Shown here in pieces: positions 33,953 to 43,385 of a DNA stretch of 64,000 nt; within the stretch, counting starts at the first letter, position 1, and each line of letters opens with the position of its first letter. The stretch comes from BOG-931 sp963781725 (GTDB lineage: Bacteria; Pseudomonadota; Alphaproteobacteria; Rhizobiales; Xanthobacteraceae), in assembly GCA_963781725.1 (NCBI GenBank), contig CAWAGV010000001.1, forward strand, positions 1,612,001-1,676,000, written 5' to 3'. A program made the position numbers and the translations under genes. The notes under the pieces are model-generated. The model worked only from the letters and a program-made list of their open reading frames with translations, searched no databases and had not been told where the DNA came from.

Positions 33953-36292
33953 ATGGCGGATCATCGCGACACCGGAATTGGGGCGGGCGTTGTCCGGCGT
34001 GAGGATGAAAGATTCATCACCGGGCAAGGCCGCTTTACCGATGACTTGACCCTGCCCGGCATGGTCTGGGCCTGCGTCGTACGGTCACCCCATTCACACG
34101 CGCGCATCACCGGCATCGATATTGAGGCCGCACGCGCCGCGCCCGGGGTGCTCGCGGTTCTGACCGGCGCCGATGTGATCAGGGAAAAACTCGGCACCCT
34201 GCCCTGCCACGCGTTTCCGCCGTTGCCGCCGGGAAGTCCGTTCTACCGTCCTGCGCATACAATTCTCGCCACCGATAAGGTCCGGCATGTCGGCGACCGC
34301 GTCGGCCTTGTCGTCGCCGAAACGCAAATCCAGGCAAAAAACGCCGCCGAATTGGTGAAAGTGGATTATGAGCCGCTGCCGGCCGTGACGCTTGCCGATG
34401 CGTTAAATGCGGACGCGCCGAGAGTGTGGGAGGATGCCGCCAGCAATGCCAGCTTCACGCTCGAGCGCGGCACTGCGGCCGCGGCAGCCAAACAATTCGA
34501 CAAGGCCGCGCATATCACCTCGCTGACAGTGACCTATCCGCGCGTGACCGCAAACGCCATGGAGCCGCGCAGCGCCGTCGCCTATGCCGATCCGGCGAGC
34601 GGCCGCATGACGCTTTGCACCAGCACACAAACTCCGTTTCTGGTCAGGCAGACAGTCGCCGACATCCTGCACATGCCGGAGCTTGCTTTGAGAGTGATCG
34701 CCGTCGACGTCGGCGGCGCCTTCGGCATGAAGAGTCAGGTCTATCCGGAAGAGATTCTCGTCGTCTGGGCGGCCGCCAAACTCAAGCGGCCGGTGAAATG
34801 GACCGGCGAGCGCTCCGAGTGCCTGACCTGCGACACCCACGGCCGGCACCAGATTGCAAGGTCGGCGATGGCATTCGATGCCGACGGCAAGATCCTCGCC
34901 TTCCGCACCGCGGTCGACGTCGACCTCGGCGCTTATCTCGGAAACTCTGCAGGAACGTCATCAATCAACGCAGCCGTCAGCTATCCGGGCACGTACGACA
35001 TTTCAGTTATCCATGCCGTCGTGCGCGGAGCGTTCACCAACACATGTTCGACGGGACCCTACCGCGGCTCCGGCAAGCCGGAAGCGACGTTCGTTATGGA
35101 GCGCCTGCTCGACAAGGCCGCGCGCGAGATGAATATCGATCCGGTTGCGCTGCGGCGGCGAAATCTCATCCGCCCGGTTGCGATGCCGTACAAGACCCCG
35201 GGTGGCAACATCTACAATTCCGGAGACTTCGAGCGCATTCTGGATCAAGCGCTGCAGCTTTCTTGCTGGGACAGCTTTGCCGAGCGCCGCAGCGACAGCA
35301 CGCGGCAAGGTCGGTTGCGCGGCATCGGGCTTGCCATGCACTGTCAGCGCGCCGGCAGCCAATCCGAGCGGATGGAGATTCGCGTTACGCCCGATGGCGG
35401 CGTCTCGGTTTACCCCGGAACGTTATCGACCGGGCAAGGCCACGAAACCATGTTTGCGCAAATGATGAACGAGTGGCTCGGCGTGCCGCTCGACGCGGTG
35501 CACGTCAAACAGGGCGACACCGACAGCATATTGTTCGGCCGCGGCACCTTCGCGCAGCGCAGCATGAACGCCGGCGGCTCAGCGCTGAAACTTGCGAGCG
35601 ACGAGGTTGTTCAAAAAGGCAAGCGCATCAGCGCCTGGCTGCTCGAAACGGCAGAAGCCGATATCGAATTTGAATGCGGCGCCTTTCGCGTCAAGGGTAC
35701 CGATCGGCTGGTCAGCTTCAGCGAAGTGGCAAAGACTTCCTACAAGGGTGTGGGCTTGCCGCAGGAATTGGACGTCGGCCTCAGCGGCTCCGGAGCCCAT
35801 CCGGGACCTAACAATTTTCCGAACGGTTGCATGATCTGCGAAGTCGAGATCGACCCCGAATCCGGCATTGTCGACCTGCTGAACATTTGCGCCGTCGACG
35901 ACGTCGGCGTCATCGTCAATCCGCTGACCCTCGAGGGCCAGCTGCACGGGTCGCTCGCTCAGGGGATCGGCGAAGCCTTGTTCGAGCAGATGATCTATAG
36001 CCGAGATTCAGGGCAACTCGTGACCGGCTCATTCATGGACTACAGCATGCCGCGCGCCGACCACATCCCGAACGTAGCGAGCGGCTACGCGCTGGTACCG
36101 ACAAAAACCAATTTGCTCGGTGTGAAGGGCGGTAGCGAGGCCGGCAATGTCGGCGCTCCGCCAGCCATCATAAATGCCATCATCGATGCCTTGTCTGGTT
36201 TTGGCATCGATGACATGCCGCTCCCGGCTACGGCCGAGCGCATCTGGCATGCGATACGCACGCAACAGGCCGGATGCACGGCAAAGACCTGA
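33953..36292 (+). CDS. Molybdenum hydroxylase large subunit (xanthine dehydrogenase / CoxL family)
   Basis: The 779-aa protein binds molybdopterin cytosine dinucleotide. An N-terminal a/b hammerhead domain (about 20-130) is followed by MoCo domains with GGAFGMK (254-260), GPYRGSGKPEA and, near the C-terminus, GGSEAGNVGAPPA, which holds the expected catalytic Glu. Such enzymes hydroxylate N-heterocycles or aldehydes. The usual partners, a [2Fe-2S] small subunit and an FAD medium subunit, are not encoded beside it, so it must recruit them from elsewhere or work differently. No accessory (CoxD/XdhC) genes are seen. Gene order links it to the Rieske-SDR-Pht5 operon. Confidence 0.9.
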   Translation: MADHRDTGIGAGVVRREDERFITGQGRFTDDLTLPGMVWACVVRSPHSHARITGIDIEAARAAPGVLAVLTGADVIREKLGTLPCHAFPPLPPGSPFYRPAHTILATDKVRHVGDRVGLVVAETQIQAKNAAELVKVDYEPLPAVTLADALNADAPRVWEDAASNASFTLERGTAAAAAKQFDKAAHITSLTVTYPRVTANAMEPRSAVAYADPASGRMTLCTSTQTPFLVRQTVADILHMPELALRVIAVDVGGAFGMKSQVYPEEILVVWAAAKLKRPVKWTGERSECLTCDTHGRHQIARSAMAFDADGKILAFRTAVDVDLGAYLGNSAGTSSINAAVSYPGTYDISVIHAVVRGAFTNTCSTGPYRGSGKPEATFVMERLLDKAAREMNIDPVALRRRNLIRPVAMPYKTPGGNIYNSGDFERILDQALQLSCWDSFAERRSDSTRQGRLRGIGLAMHCQRAGSQSERMEIRVTPDGGVSVYPGTLSTGQGHETMFAQMMNEWLGVPLDAVHVKQGDTDSILFGRGTFAQRSMNAGGSALKLASDEVVQKGKRISAWLLETAEADIEFECGAFRVKGTDRLVSFSEVAKTSYKGVGLPQELDVGLSGSGAHPGPNNFPNGCMICEVEIDPESGIVDLLNICAVDDVGVIVNPLTLEGQLHGSLAQGIGEALFEQMIYSRDSGQLVTGSFMDYSMPRADHIPNVASGYALVPTKTNLLGVKGGSEAGNVGAPPAIINAIIDALSGFGIDDMPLPATAERIWHAIRTQQAGCTAKT

Positions 36293-36317
36293 TCCTGCGA
36301 CAGAAAGACCGCCCAAG

Positions 36318-37292
36318 ATGCTTCGTCTTGTGACCATCCAAGCATTAGCCGCCATCGCACTCATGACATCGCCGGTGACGACGCAGGCGCAGGACTATCC
36401 CTCGCAACCGATTCGCATCATCGTTGGCTATCCTCCAGGTGCCGGCATCGATTTCACCGCGCGTCTGTTCGCGGATTGGCTGAAGACCGCATTCAATCGG
36501 CCGGTGCTTGTCGAAAACCGTCCTGGCGCCAGCGGTCAATTGGCGGCCGAATATGTGTCGCACGCGGAGCCTGACGGCTACACATTGGTCTATGCAGTGG
36601 GAAGCGACTACACTTGGACCAAGTTTCTTTCCGATCAGCGGACGATCGACCCTTTGAAAGACCTGACGCCGGTCGCGACGGCCATCAGTTCGGTGAACTG
36701 TATTGCGGTGAACGCCGCATCGCCGATCAAGACGCTGCAAGATCTGGTCGAATTCACCAAACAAAATCCCGGCAAATTGACCTACGGCACGGCTGGAGTT
36801 CAGTCGTATTACTTTCTGATCGGGCAGGCATTGAAGCAGCAGGGAGTCGACATGCTTCATGTCCCGTACAAGGGGACACCGCCGGTCGTGTCGGCACTCC
36901 TGAGCCGCGAGATTGACGTCGGACTAACGACCCTTGCCTCCGTCGCTCCCCATGTCGCCAACGGCAATGTGCGCGTACTTGCGGTGATGGAACCGAAACG
37001 ATATCCGGGCGCCCCCGACATTCCGGCTGTCAGCGAAGTGCTGCCGAAGTTTCATGCACCGTTGTCGTGGTTTGGTTTCTTTGGACCGCCGGGAATGCCA
37101 GAGCGGATAACGGAAAAGCTGCACGCCGAGATCAACAAATCGCTGAATGACAGCGAAATTCAAGGCAAGATCAAGGATCTCAATCTGACCCCTTTCCCTA
37201 CGCAGTCCGGCGAAATTCGTCCGCTCATTCTTGAGTCAACCGATACGTTCGCCCAATTTATCAAATCGATGAACATCAAGCCTGCCGACTAG
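36318..37292 (+). CDS. Bug/TctC family periplasmic substrate-binding protein
   Basis: A 324-aa binding protein with a Sec signal (MLRLVTIQALAAIALMTSPV, cut near TQA) and the Bug motif YPSQPIRIIVGYPPGAGIDFTAR. Later segments LTYGTAGVQSYYFLIGQ and HVPYKGTPPVVSALLSRE are typical. ATG 36318 is preferred, since the upstream in-frame part overlaps the molybdenum enzyme gene. It is one of two tandem Bug genes and has no transporter subunits beside it. Confidence 0.9.
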   Translation: MLRLVTIQALAAIALMTSPVTTQAQDYPSQPIRIIVGYPPGAGIDFTARLFADWLKTAFNRPVLVENRPGASGQLAAEYVSHAEPDGYTLVYAVGSDYTWTKFLSDQRTIDPLKDLTPVATAISSVNCIAVNAASPIKTLQDLVEFTKQNPGKLTYGTAGVQSYYFLIGQALKQQGVDMLHVPYKGTPPVVSALLSREIDVGLTTLASVAPHVANGNVRVLAVMEPKRYPGAPDIPAVSEVLPKFHAPLSWFGFFGPPGMPERITEKLHAEINKSLNDSEIQGKIKDLNLTPFPTQSGEIRPLILESTDTFAQFIKSMNIKPAD

Positions 37293-37336
37293 GCAGTCCG
37301 AATTGCTTTCAGCCACACTCCGTCTGGAGAATAGCG

Positions 37337-38314
37337 TTGCCAAGAATGAACCTCGCGATCTGTTTTGCCGTGGCCGCCGCACTGCTATCCGGACGCGCTT
37401 TTGCGGCCGATTACCCAAGCAGAACGGTGACCATCGTCGTGCCGTTCCCGGCAGGTGCCGGCGTCGACGTCACCGCGCGGCTTCTTGCCGAGCGGCTTTC
37501 AACGCAGCTCGGCCAATCCGTTGTGGTTGAAAACCGACCGGGAGCCAGCGGTCTGGTGGGCGCAGCAACCGTCGCCCGCGCGGCGCCCGACGGGCTCACG
37601 CTGCTGATGACTCCAAACACATTATTCATTGCACCGCACGTTATGCCCGCAGGAACAAAGCCGCCCATCGACGTCATCAACGACTTCGCGCCCGTGGCCA
37701 TGCCGTCGCAGACCACCATGGTGATGGTGGCGAATCCCGGGCTCGGCGTGACAGATGCTAAGCAACTGGCGGATCTCGCCAGGAAAGAGCCGGGCAAGCT
37801 CACCTATGGAAGCTCCGGAAACGGCTCGGTGCTGCAGATTGCCGGCGAACTGTTCAATCAGGCAGCGCATGTTGAAATTCGGCACATTCCGTATCGCGGG
37901 ATCATCCCCGCCATCGACAACGTGTTGGGCGGCTACGTGAATGTCACCTACTCCGGGATTGGCGCAGTAAAGGGGCATATACAGGCTGGTGCGCTCGTTG
38001 CCCTGGCGACCGTCGAAGACAAGCGTAGCGCAGCGGTTCCACAACTGCCGACGGCCATAGAACAGGGATTTCCCGATGTTGCCGTTGACGGGTGGTACGC
38101 GCTTCTGGCGCCGAAAGGAACGCCGCAGGAAATCGTCAACCGCCTGAACAAGGAGGTCAACGCGGCGATCGAAACGCCGGACGTACGCGAGCGATTAGTG
38201 ACCGTTGGCGATCTTGTGCTGGGCGGAACTCCGGAAGACGCCGGCAAACGCATGAAGCAGGATTACGATCGTTACGGCGCGATCGTCAGCCGGCTCAAGA
38301 TCACGTCAGACTAG
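37337..38314 (+). CDS. Bug/TctC family periplasmic substrate-binding protein
   Basis: The 325-aa protein starts with a signal peptide (NLAICFAVAAALLSGRAFA) and shows DYPSRTVTIVVPFPAGAGVDV, LTYGSSGNGSVLQIAGE and IPYRGIIPAIDNVLGG. It is a paralogue of the preceding gene, 44 bases upstream, though clearly diverged. TTG 37337 has a TCTGGAGA site at eight bases, while ATG 37346 is the alternative start. Two different binding proteins may serve two substrates of the same pathway. It converges on the ThDP operon. Confidence 0.9.
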   Translation: MPRMNLAICFAVAAALLSGRAFAADYPSRTVTIVVPFPAGAGVDVTARLLAERLSTQLGQSVVVENRPGASGLVGAATVARAAPDGLTLLMTPNTLFIAPHVMPAGTKPPIDVINDFAPVAMPSQTTMVMVANPGLGVTDAKQLADLARKEPGKLTYGSSGNGSVLQIAGELFNQAAHVEIRHIPYRGIIPAIDNVLGGYVNVTYSGIGAVKGHIQAGALVALATVEDKRSAAVPQLPTAIEQGFPDVAVDGWYALLAPKGTPQEIVNRLNKEVNAAIETPDVRERLVTVGDLVLGGTPEDAGKRMKQDYDRYGAIVSRLKITSD

Positions 38315-38331
38315 AAGCTCAGCTTTTAAAG

Positions 38332-38943
38332 TCAGAGCCGATAGCCAAAAATATCGCAGTCGCTTCGCTTTTCGATATATCGGCCGAAACGGAACTTCAG
38401 CTCGGGTCCATCGAACGGCGGCTGCTCGAGCTTCTGCTCGGCATCCGAGAACGGTTCGACTTCCAGCACAATGAAGGTATGGCCACCATTGTTGCCACTG
38501 ACAGCTCGGGGAAAATCGTGCTCGAGCGCAGCAAGATCGTCGAACTCGAACACTCGCTCAAGCCCCATCGAGCGCGCGAGCGCGGCATAATTGTTATCCT
38601 TGTAATTCGGCAATCCGGCGTTCGACGTTGCGCCATAGACACGATTCGACACCAGGATGTGCGTCAGGTTCGGCAAATTCATCTGACGCTCTACCATCAG
38701 CATGCCGGGATTCATGCAAAACGCGCCGTCGCCCATAAAGGCCCAGATTTTCAATTCCGGACGCGCCAGCGCCAGCCCGGACGAAAACATGGTGGACAGG
38801 CTCATCGAAGCGTCGAGATAAAATGTTGCCTCGGTGTCCCGCGTCGCCGCCCACCAGGCCTGGCCGGAGTTACCGGCCGACGTAACGGCGATTTCATCGC
38901 GCCGGTGTTTCGCCATCACGCGGAATGCATCGAGGTATTTCAT
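38332..38943 (-). CDS. ThDP-binding decarboxylase, C-terminal (PP) subunit, ComE-like
   Basis: The 203-aa protein carries the ThDP diphosphate-binding motif GDG (71-73) with Asn100 closing it (GDGAFCMNPG ... ILVSNRVYG). It equals the PP half of two-subunit decarboxylases such as sulfopyruvate or phosphonopyruvate decarboxylase. The ATG at 38943 overlaps the end of the Pyr-subunit gene by four bases. A longer in-frame reading to 39288 would run through that gene and is rejected. Together with the partner subunit it should decarboxylate a 2-oxo acid, perhaps one imported by the upstream ABC system. Confidence 0.87.
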   Translation of the reverse strand: MKYLDAFRVMAKHRRDEIAVTSAGNSGQAWWAATRDTEATFYLDASMSLSTMFSSGLALARPELKIWAFMGDGAFCMNPGMLMVERQMNLPNLTHILVSNRVYGATSNAGLPNYKDNNYAALARSMGLERVFEFDDLAALEHDFPRAVSGNNGGHTFIVLEVEPFSDAEQKLEQPPFDGPELKFRFGRYIEKRSDCDIFGYRL

Positions 38944-39464
38944 CCGTGACCTCCCTGCCCCCGCAGCAAATCGCGCGTGAACAATACGACCATCGGCCGG
39001 GAAAACGTTCGCGTGTGGTGATAGCTGCGCGAGATCAGCCCGATATCCTTCCGATCGTCGATGATCTGATAGGGCATATTGATGGCGTCCAGCACCGGGC
39101 GCAGGTAGAGACCGTTCGAGATGTGATGCTTGTGATGATCGCCGCCGGCGCCGCGCAACGTCAGCATCAGGAATAGCGGTATTTCGTAGGTGTAATTGAT
39201 CTTGGTGATGGCATAGATCACCGTCATGAATCCTGACGCCCCCATGAGCGCCGCCGAGCCCATAGCGCCCATGTAGGCACCCGAGCAAAGGCCGATCGCC
39301 AATTCTTCGCGATTGACCGGCACATGCACGAAACGCGGATCGCGCTCGACTTCCTTGATGAGACCCATCAGCCAGTTGTCGGGCAGGCTCGCCACCAGCC
39401 TAACATTGCAGGACGCGAGCTCGTCCGCGATTCGTATGGCCACATCCGACGCTTTATCGCTCAC
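38940..39464 (-). CDS. ThDP-binding decarboxylase, N-terminal (Pyr) subunit, ComD-like
   Basis: The 174-aa protein corresponds to the Pyr half of ThDP enzymes. Glu53 in PVNREELAIGLCSGAYMGA is the expected activating Glu. The length is close to that of sulfopyruvate decarboxylase alpha subunits (about 165-170 aa). It is directly upstream of its PP partner (four-base overlap) and 47 bases behind an ABC permease gene, so transport and decarboxylation are probably linked. Confidence 0.87.
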   Translation of the reverse strand: MSDKASDVAIRIADELASCNVRLVASLPDNWLMGLIKEVERDPRFVHVPVNREELAIGLCSGAYMGAMGSAALMGASGFMTVIYAITKINYTYEIPLFLMLTLRGAGGDHHKHHISNGLYLRPVLDAINMPYQIIDDRKDIGLISRSYHHTRTFSRPMVVLFTRDLLRGQGGHG

Positions 39465-39511
39465 GATGTTGTTCTCTCAAATCATTGCGCGTAGTCAAGG
39501 TTCATTTGTAT

Positions 39512-40276
39512 TTAAGGCAATTCGCGTTGCCAATAGATGACGCGGCGGCGTACGAGAACCAGGCCTTGATCGAGCAGAAAACCGCAGATGCCAATAACCA
39601 AGATTGCAGCGTACACATGCGAGAATGAGAAACGTGTGCTCCAGATGGTGATGTAATAGCCGAGCCCCCTGGAATCTCCGATCATCTCGGTAATGAGAAC
39701 GACAATGAGCGCAATCGGCAAGGCGATACGTAATCCCGCGAAAATACTCGGTAACGCCGCTGGCAACACCACGCGACGCAGAATGACGGTCCGGCTCGCG
39801 CCGAAATTCGCCGCGGTCCAGATCAGCCGGGTCTGGACGCCGCGAAAGCCAAAGAAGGCGGTCACGACGATCGGATAGAGACATTCGAGAAAAGTGAAAG
39901 CAATTTTCGACGGCGCGCCGATGCCGAAGATGTAGGTAAATACCGGAAACAGCGCGATCTTCGGCACCGGATAACCCAGGAAGAAAATCGGCTCGAATAG
40001 ATTTCGCCACAATGCAGAACGGGCCATGGCCGCGGCGAACGGAACGCCGATCAGCGCAGCAAGGAAGAAACCGACAAGCGCTCGGAAGACCGTCACCGCA
40101 GCATGATAGGGAAGCTGGCCGTTTCCGATCTCCGCGACCAGCACTGACCACACCTCCAGCGGACTGGGCAACAGGCGCGATTGCACCAATCCGGTACCGA
40201 CCACCACCTGCCAGATCACCAACAGCAGCGGGATCGAATACCAGCGCTCGATCAACTTTGCGGCGCGCGCCATCAT
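39512..40276 (-). CDS. ABC transporter permease, NitT/TauT (SsuC) family
   Basis: A 254-aa inner-membrane permease with about six segments. The EAA-type loop is seen around AANFGASRTVILRRVVLPAALPSIFAGLRIA. The ATG at 40276 overlaps the previous permease gene by four bases (ATGA), and the longer frame would run through that gene. Two permeases in one operon suggest a heterodimeric channel, where SsuC-type systems usually have a homodimer. Confidence 0.9.
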   Translation of the reverse strand: MMARAAKLIERWYSIPLLLVIWQVVVGTGLVQSRLLPSPLEVWSVLVAEIGNGQLPYHAAVTVFRALVGFFLAALIGVPFAAAMARSALWRNLFEPIFFLGYPVPKIALFPVFTYIFGIGAPSKIAFTFLECLYPIVVTAFFGFRGVQTRLIWTAANFGASRTVILRRVVLPAALPSIFAGLRIALPIALIVVLITEMIGDSRGLGYYITIWSTRFSFSHVYAAILVIGICGFLLDQGLVLVRRRVIYWQRELP

Positions 40277-41049
40277 TGGGCCACCTGCTCTTCGGTGCCG
40301 ATGAGGTGACCCTTGAGCACGCGCCGCCGGATCCACATCAGGATCCTGTCGCTGACAAAGCCGAGCACCGCGAAGCAAAAGATGCCGGCGAACATCAGAT
40401 CGAAACGCACCCACTCCTCGCCGTAGCTGATCAGGTTGGCAAGACCCACCTTCGACCCGATCAGCTCGGCGGCGAACAAGATGACAAAAGCATGCGCCAG
40501 ACCGATGCGAATGCCGGAAAAGAGTTCCGGCGCAGCCGCCGGGATGATGACGCGGAAGAATATCGTACGAGGCGGTGTCCCCATGTTCCGGGCCGCCCAG
40601 ATCAGGATTGGATTGATCGACAGGACGGCATGGCGTGACGCGACAAAAACCGGGAAGAACACCGAGAACGCGATGATGCTGATCTTCGACGCATGGCCCA
40701 GGCCGAACAGCAGCAGGAAGATCGGCAGGAACGCAATCTTCGGGATTGAGAAAAGCAATGACACCAGCGGATCGAAGAAATTGCGCACGCCCGGCACAAG
40801 CCCGGCGCCAAGTCCGGCGACGACACCGGCGGCCGCTCCGATCGCGAACCCTAAAGCGACGCGATAAAGGCTGGCGGCGAGCGCCGAGAACAACTCACCC
40901 GAGACGGCGAGTTCCCACAACCCGGCCGCGATGAGCGATGGAACCGAGAGATAGTGGGGCAGCAAACCGAGCCGGCCGGATATTTCCCAGGCGATCAATG
41001 TCGCGACCGGAATGGTCCAGTTCAAGATCAGAGAGCGGTTGATCTTCAC
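40273..41049 (-). CDS. ABC transporter permease, NitT/TauT (SsuC) family
   Basis: A 258-aa permease with about six membrane segments and the loop AARNMGTPPRTIFFRVIIPAAAPELFSGIRIG, which contacts the ATPase. It is a paralogue of the following permease. Its start overlaps the ATPase stop by four bases. The substrate is probably a sulfonate, carboxylate or other small anion. Confidence 0.9.
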   Translation of the reverse strand: MKINRSLILNWTIPVATLIAWEISGRLGLLPHYLSVPSLIAAGLWELAVSGELFSALAASLYRVALGFAIGAAAGVVAGLGAGLVPGVRNFFDPLVSLLFSIPKIAFLPIFLLLFGLGHASKISIIAFSVFFPVFVASRHAVLSINPILIWAARNMGTPPRTIFFRVIIPAAAPELFSGIRIGLAHAFVILFAAELIGSKVGLANLISYGEEWVRFDLMFAGIFCFAVLGFVSDRILMWIRRRVLKGHLIGTEEQVAQ

Positions 41050-41834
41050 CCCTGCTCCTCCGCCCGAACCTTCAACACCTCCTCGCGCAACAGATCCCAG
41101 ATCTGCACGCGCAGATCGAGATATTCCTTCGATTTGCGAAACTCGCCGGTGCGGTCGATTTGCGGAATCCGGATATCGGCCTTGATGCGCCCCGGCCGGG
41201 CGCTGAATACAATCACGCGCGTTCCCAGATAAATCGATTCATCGATATCGTGGGTCACAAACAGCGCGGTCTTGCGCGTCCGCCGCCAGATCGATTGCAA
41301 TTCTTCCTGCAACAACTCGCGGGTTTGCGAATCCAGCGCCCCGAACGGTTCGTCCATCAGCAGGATTTCTGGATCGAGCGCAAACAGCCGCGCCAATGCG
41401 ACCCTCTGCTTCATGCCTCCGCTCAACTGGCCCGGATAAAGATCGCCGTAGCGTCCGAGGTGGACGAGTTCGAGATACTCACGCGCCTTGGCGAGGCGGT
41501 CAGCCTTGGCAAGCCCCTTCATCTCGAGTGGCCACGAGACATTGTTTATGGCGGTGAGCCACGGGAAAAGCGACAGGTCCTGAAACATCATGCCACGATC
41601 GGGACCGGGCGGGCCTATCGGCCGGCCGTTGAGGCGAAGTTCGCCACCGGTCACCGGCTCGAAGCCGCCGACGATGTGCAGGAAGGTGCTCTTGCCGCAT
41701 CCTGAAGGCCCGACGATCGAAACGAATTCATGCTCCTCGATAGACAGCGAGAGCTTGTCGATCGCCGTCATGGTTCGGCCGTCGCTGGTGAACGCCTTGT
41801 CGAGACTGTTCACCTCCAGAAACGGCATCGCCAA
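41046..41834 (-). CDS. ABC transporter ATPase, NitT/TauT (SsuB/TauB) family
   Basis: The 262-aa ATPase shows Walker A GPSGCGKST, Q-loop FQDLSLFPW, signature LSGGMKQR, Walker B ILLMDEPFGALD and the switch His in FVTHDIDE. It fits the SsuB/TauB group. It lies between the binding protein (26-base gap) and the permease genes. The start may be ATG 41834 or the third codon. Confidence 0.93.
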   Translation of the reverse strand: MAMPFLEVNSLDKAFTSDGRTMTAIDKLSLSIEEHEFVSIVGPSGCGKSTFLHIVGGFEPVTGGELRLNGRPIGPPGPDRGMMFQDLSLFPWLTAINNVSWPLEMKGLAKADRLAKAREYLELVHLGRYGDLYPGQLSGGMKQRVALARLFALDPEILLMDEPFGALDSQTRELLQEELQSIWRRTRKTALFVTHDIDESIYLGTRVIVFSARPGRIKADIRIPQIDRTGEFRKSKEYLDLRVQIWDLLREEVLKVRAEEQG

Positions 41835-41860
41835 TGAGCTTTCGTGGTCGTCAGGTCGTA

Positions 41861-42850
41861 TCAGCTATTCGGCAGGTAGCTGGTATCGACCAACGCGTCG
41901 ATGTCCGCCGTCTTTTTCTGGAAACCGGCCTTGATCTGGAATTCCTGAATTTTCTTCAGCGCCTCTATATCCGGGCGAAGCGTGGGATCGCGGTAGTAAT
42001 CGTACATGTCGAGATAGACCTCGGGCGTGACGCGCACCATCTTGGTGTCGATCAGGATCTGTCGCACTTCCCGGGGCTTCTCCAGATAAAACTTGGTCGC
42101 ATCTCGTACGTCTTCGAGAAATGCGCGGATGGCCGGCGCGTTCTTTTTCAGGAACTCATCCTTGCCGGCGATGACGATCAGTTCCTCGTCGAAAGGGATA
42201 CCGTATTTGGCATCGAAGATCTTGCGGACTTTCGCCTGCTTTTCCAGCAAAGCGGCGAACGGCTGCGGAAACTCGCCGACATCGACCTTGCCCGCAAGCA
42301 TGGCCTCCTGCATCGCCGGGAACGGTACCGGCGTGATGGTAACGTCCCTGTCGGTCATTCCATTCTTTTCGAGTGCGGCCTTGAGCCAAAGATGGCCGGC
42401 GGTCTCGAAACCGTTGATGCCGACAATCTTGTCTTTCATGTCCAGGATGGTTTTGATCGGCGAACCGTCCGGCACATAGAACGAGGTGCTGAAGCCACGT
42501 TTGCTTTCGCGCGTGACCGAACAGATGATCTTCGACTGTACGCCCTCGGCAGCCGCCGCCATGACGCCGGTGGCCGACCCCTCGGAAAGGTCGATCGCCC
42601 CGGCCTCGAAGGCCTGCGCCCGTTTGTCCGATCCCTGAAACCGCGTCGCGTCCAGTCTGTAGAGCCTGCCCTGATTTTTGCCTAGGTCGGGCTTGGCGAT
42701 GAGCAGCCAGACTTGCTCCTCCGCGGCCAAGCCGTAGCCTAACCGGATTGTGACCGGATCGTCGGCCATTGCAGGCCGGACAGCAGCCCCGCCGAGCAGG
42801 CCAGCCGCAAAAACCCCACGCAGCATATCGCGTCGTATAATCTGGCCCAT
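41861..42850 (-). CDS. ABC transporter substrate-binding protein, NitT/TauT family
   Basis: The 329-aa protein starts with a twin-arginine-like signal (IIRRDMLRGVFAAGLLGGAA, cleavage near AMA). It has the type II binding fold of SsuA/TauA/ThiY relatives, with IRLGYGLAAEEQ at the mature N-terminus, a KDKIVGINGFETAGHLW segment and AMLAGKVDVGEF. It leads the leftward ABC-ThDP operon. The ligand is unknown. Coupling to a 2-oxo acid decarboxylase suggests an oxo acid or its precursor. Confidence 0.9.
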   Translation of the reverse strand: MGQIIRRDMLRGVFAAGLLGGAAVRPAMADDPVTIRLGYGLAAEEQVWLLIAKPDLGKNQGRLYRLDATRFQGSDKRAQAFEAGAIDLSEGSATGVMAAAAEGVQSKIICSVTRESKRGFSTSFYVPDGSPIKTILDMKDKIVGINGFETAGHLWLKAALEKNGMTDRDVTITPVPFPAMQEAMLAGKVDVGEFPQPFAALLEKQAKVRKIFDAKYGIPFDEELIVIAGKDEFLKKNAPAIRAFLEDVRDATKFYLEKPREVRQILIDTKMVRVTPEVYLDMYDYYRDPTLRPDIEALKKIQEFQIKAGFQKKTADIDALVDTSYLPNS

Positions 42851-43025
42851 ATTTCACGCACTTCCTGATGGCTTGTCGACGTCACGGTCCTAGTAAAGCA
42901 TAAACGCAGCGCTACGTGCCATTCGCGGTGGAATGGGCCGCGCCTAAATAAAGCAATCTCCAAAGCTTCGGATTTGCGGAGCGATTTTGGGGAGACCGGA
43001 AATGCTTAAACGAGGCGGCACCGGC

Positions 43026-43056
43026 TGGCTGGGGCAACGGGATTTGAACTCTCAGA
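43026..43056 (-). other. tRNA 3'-end-like fragment
   Basis: On the minus strand the sequence reads TTCAAATCCCGTTGCCCCAG then CCA, like a T-loop, T-stem 3' half, acceptor 3' strand and CCA. The 5' half of the T stem does not pair and no 5' acceptor strand is found upstream, so it is not a complete tRNA. It may be a leftover of an integration target. Confidence 0.3.
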
Positions 43057-43079
43057 TCTAGGTCCGGCGTGCGGCACAA

Positions 43080-43275
43080 TAATCTTCCCCGTCCGATCAC
43101 CGTTTCCCTGGCGACGACGCTTAAAACGCTCGCCGACGTGCGTAAGCTGCTCGGTCATTTCCCGAAAGAGCGACGGGAGCTTTTGCCGTGGCGCACCCGA
43201 CGAGGTTCGCGGGCGGTTCGAAGCTGTGCGGGATTGGCTAATGGCATTTCGGGCAACGAGCGCGGGATGCATAAA
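43080..43275 (+). pseudogene. Degraded coding remnant of a small conserved protein
   Basis: The translated segment PITVSLATTLKTLADVRKLL resembles small conserved proteins I recall as frequent in Bradyrhizobium genomes. The similarity stops near 43180, and a different frame (RGRFEAVRDWLMAFRA) continues in coding-like style to about 43270. No good start or ribosome site is seen. A frameshifted remnant is the best reading. Confidence 0.35.
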
Positions 43276-43385
43276 CGAAACTAAGTTTAGGAGAGCGGAG
43301 CGCTATGGATTCAGCACGGATTGAATGAATCACAATACGGGAAAGCCCATCAGCCAAAGCCTGAGCAGCTGACTGGTCTCATACT

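Noticed and set aside
43006..43272. An 88-codon minus-strand frame at the junction
   Set aside because: It runs through the tRNA-like fragment and the decayed gene and shows no domain.
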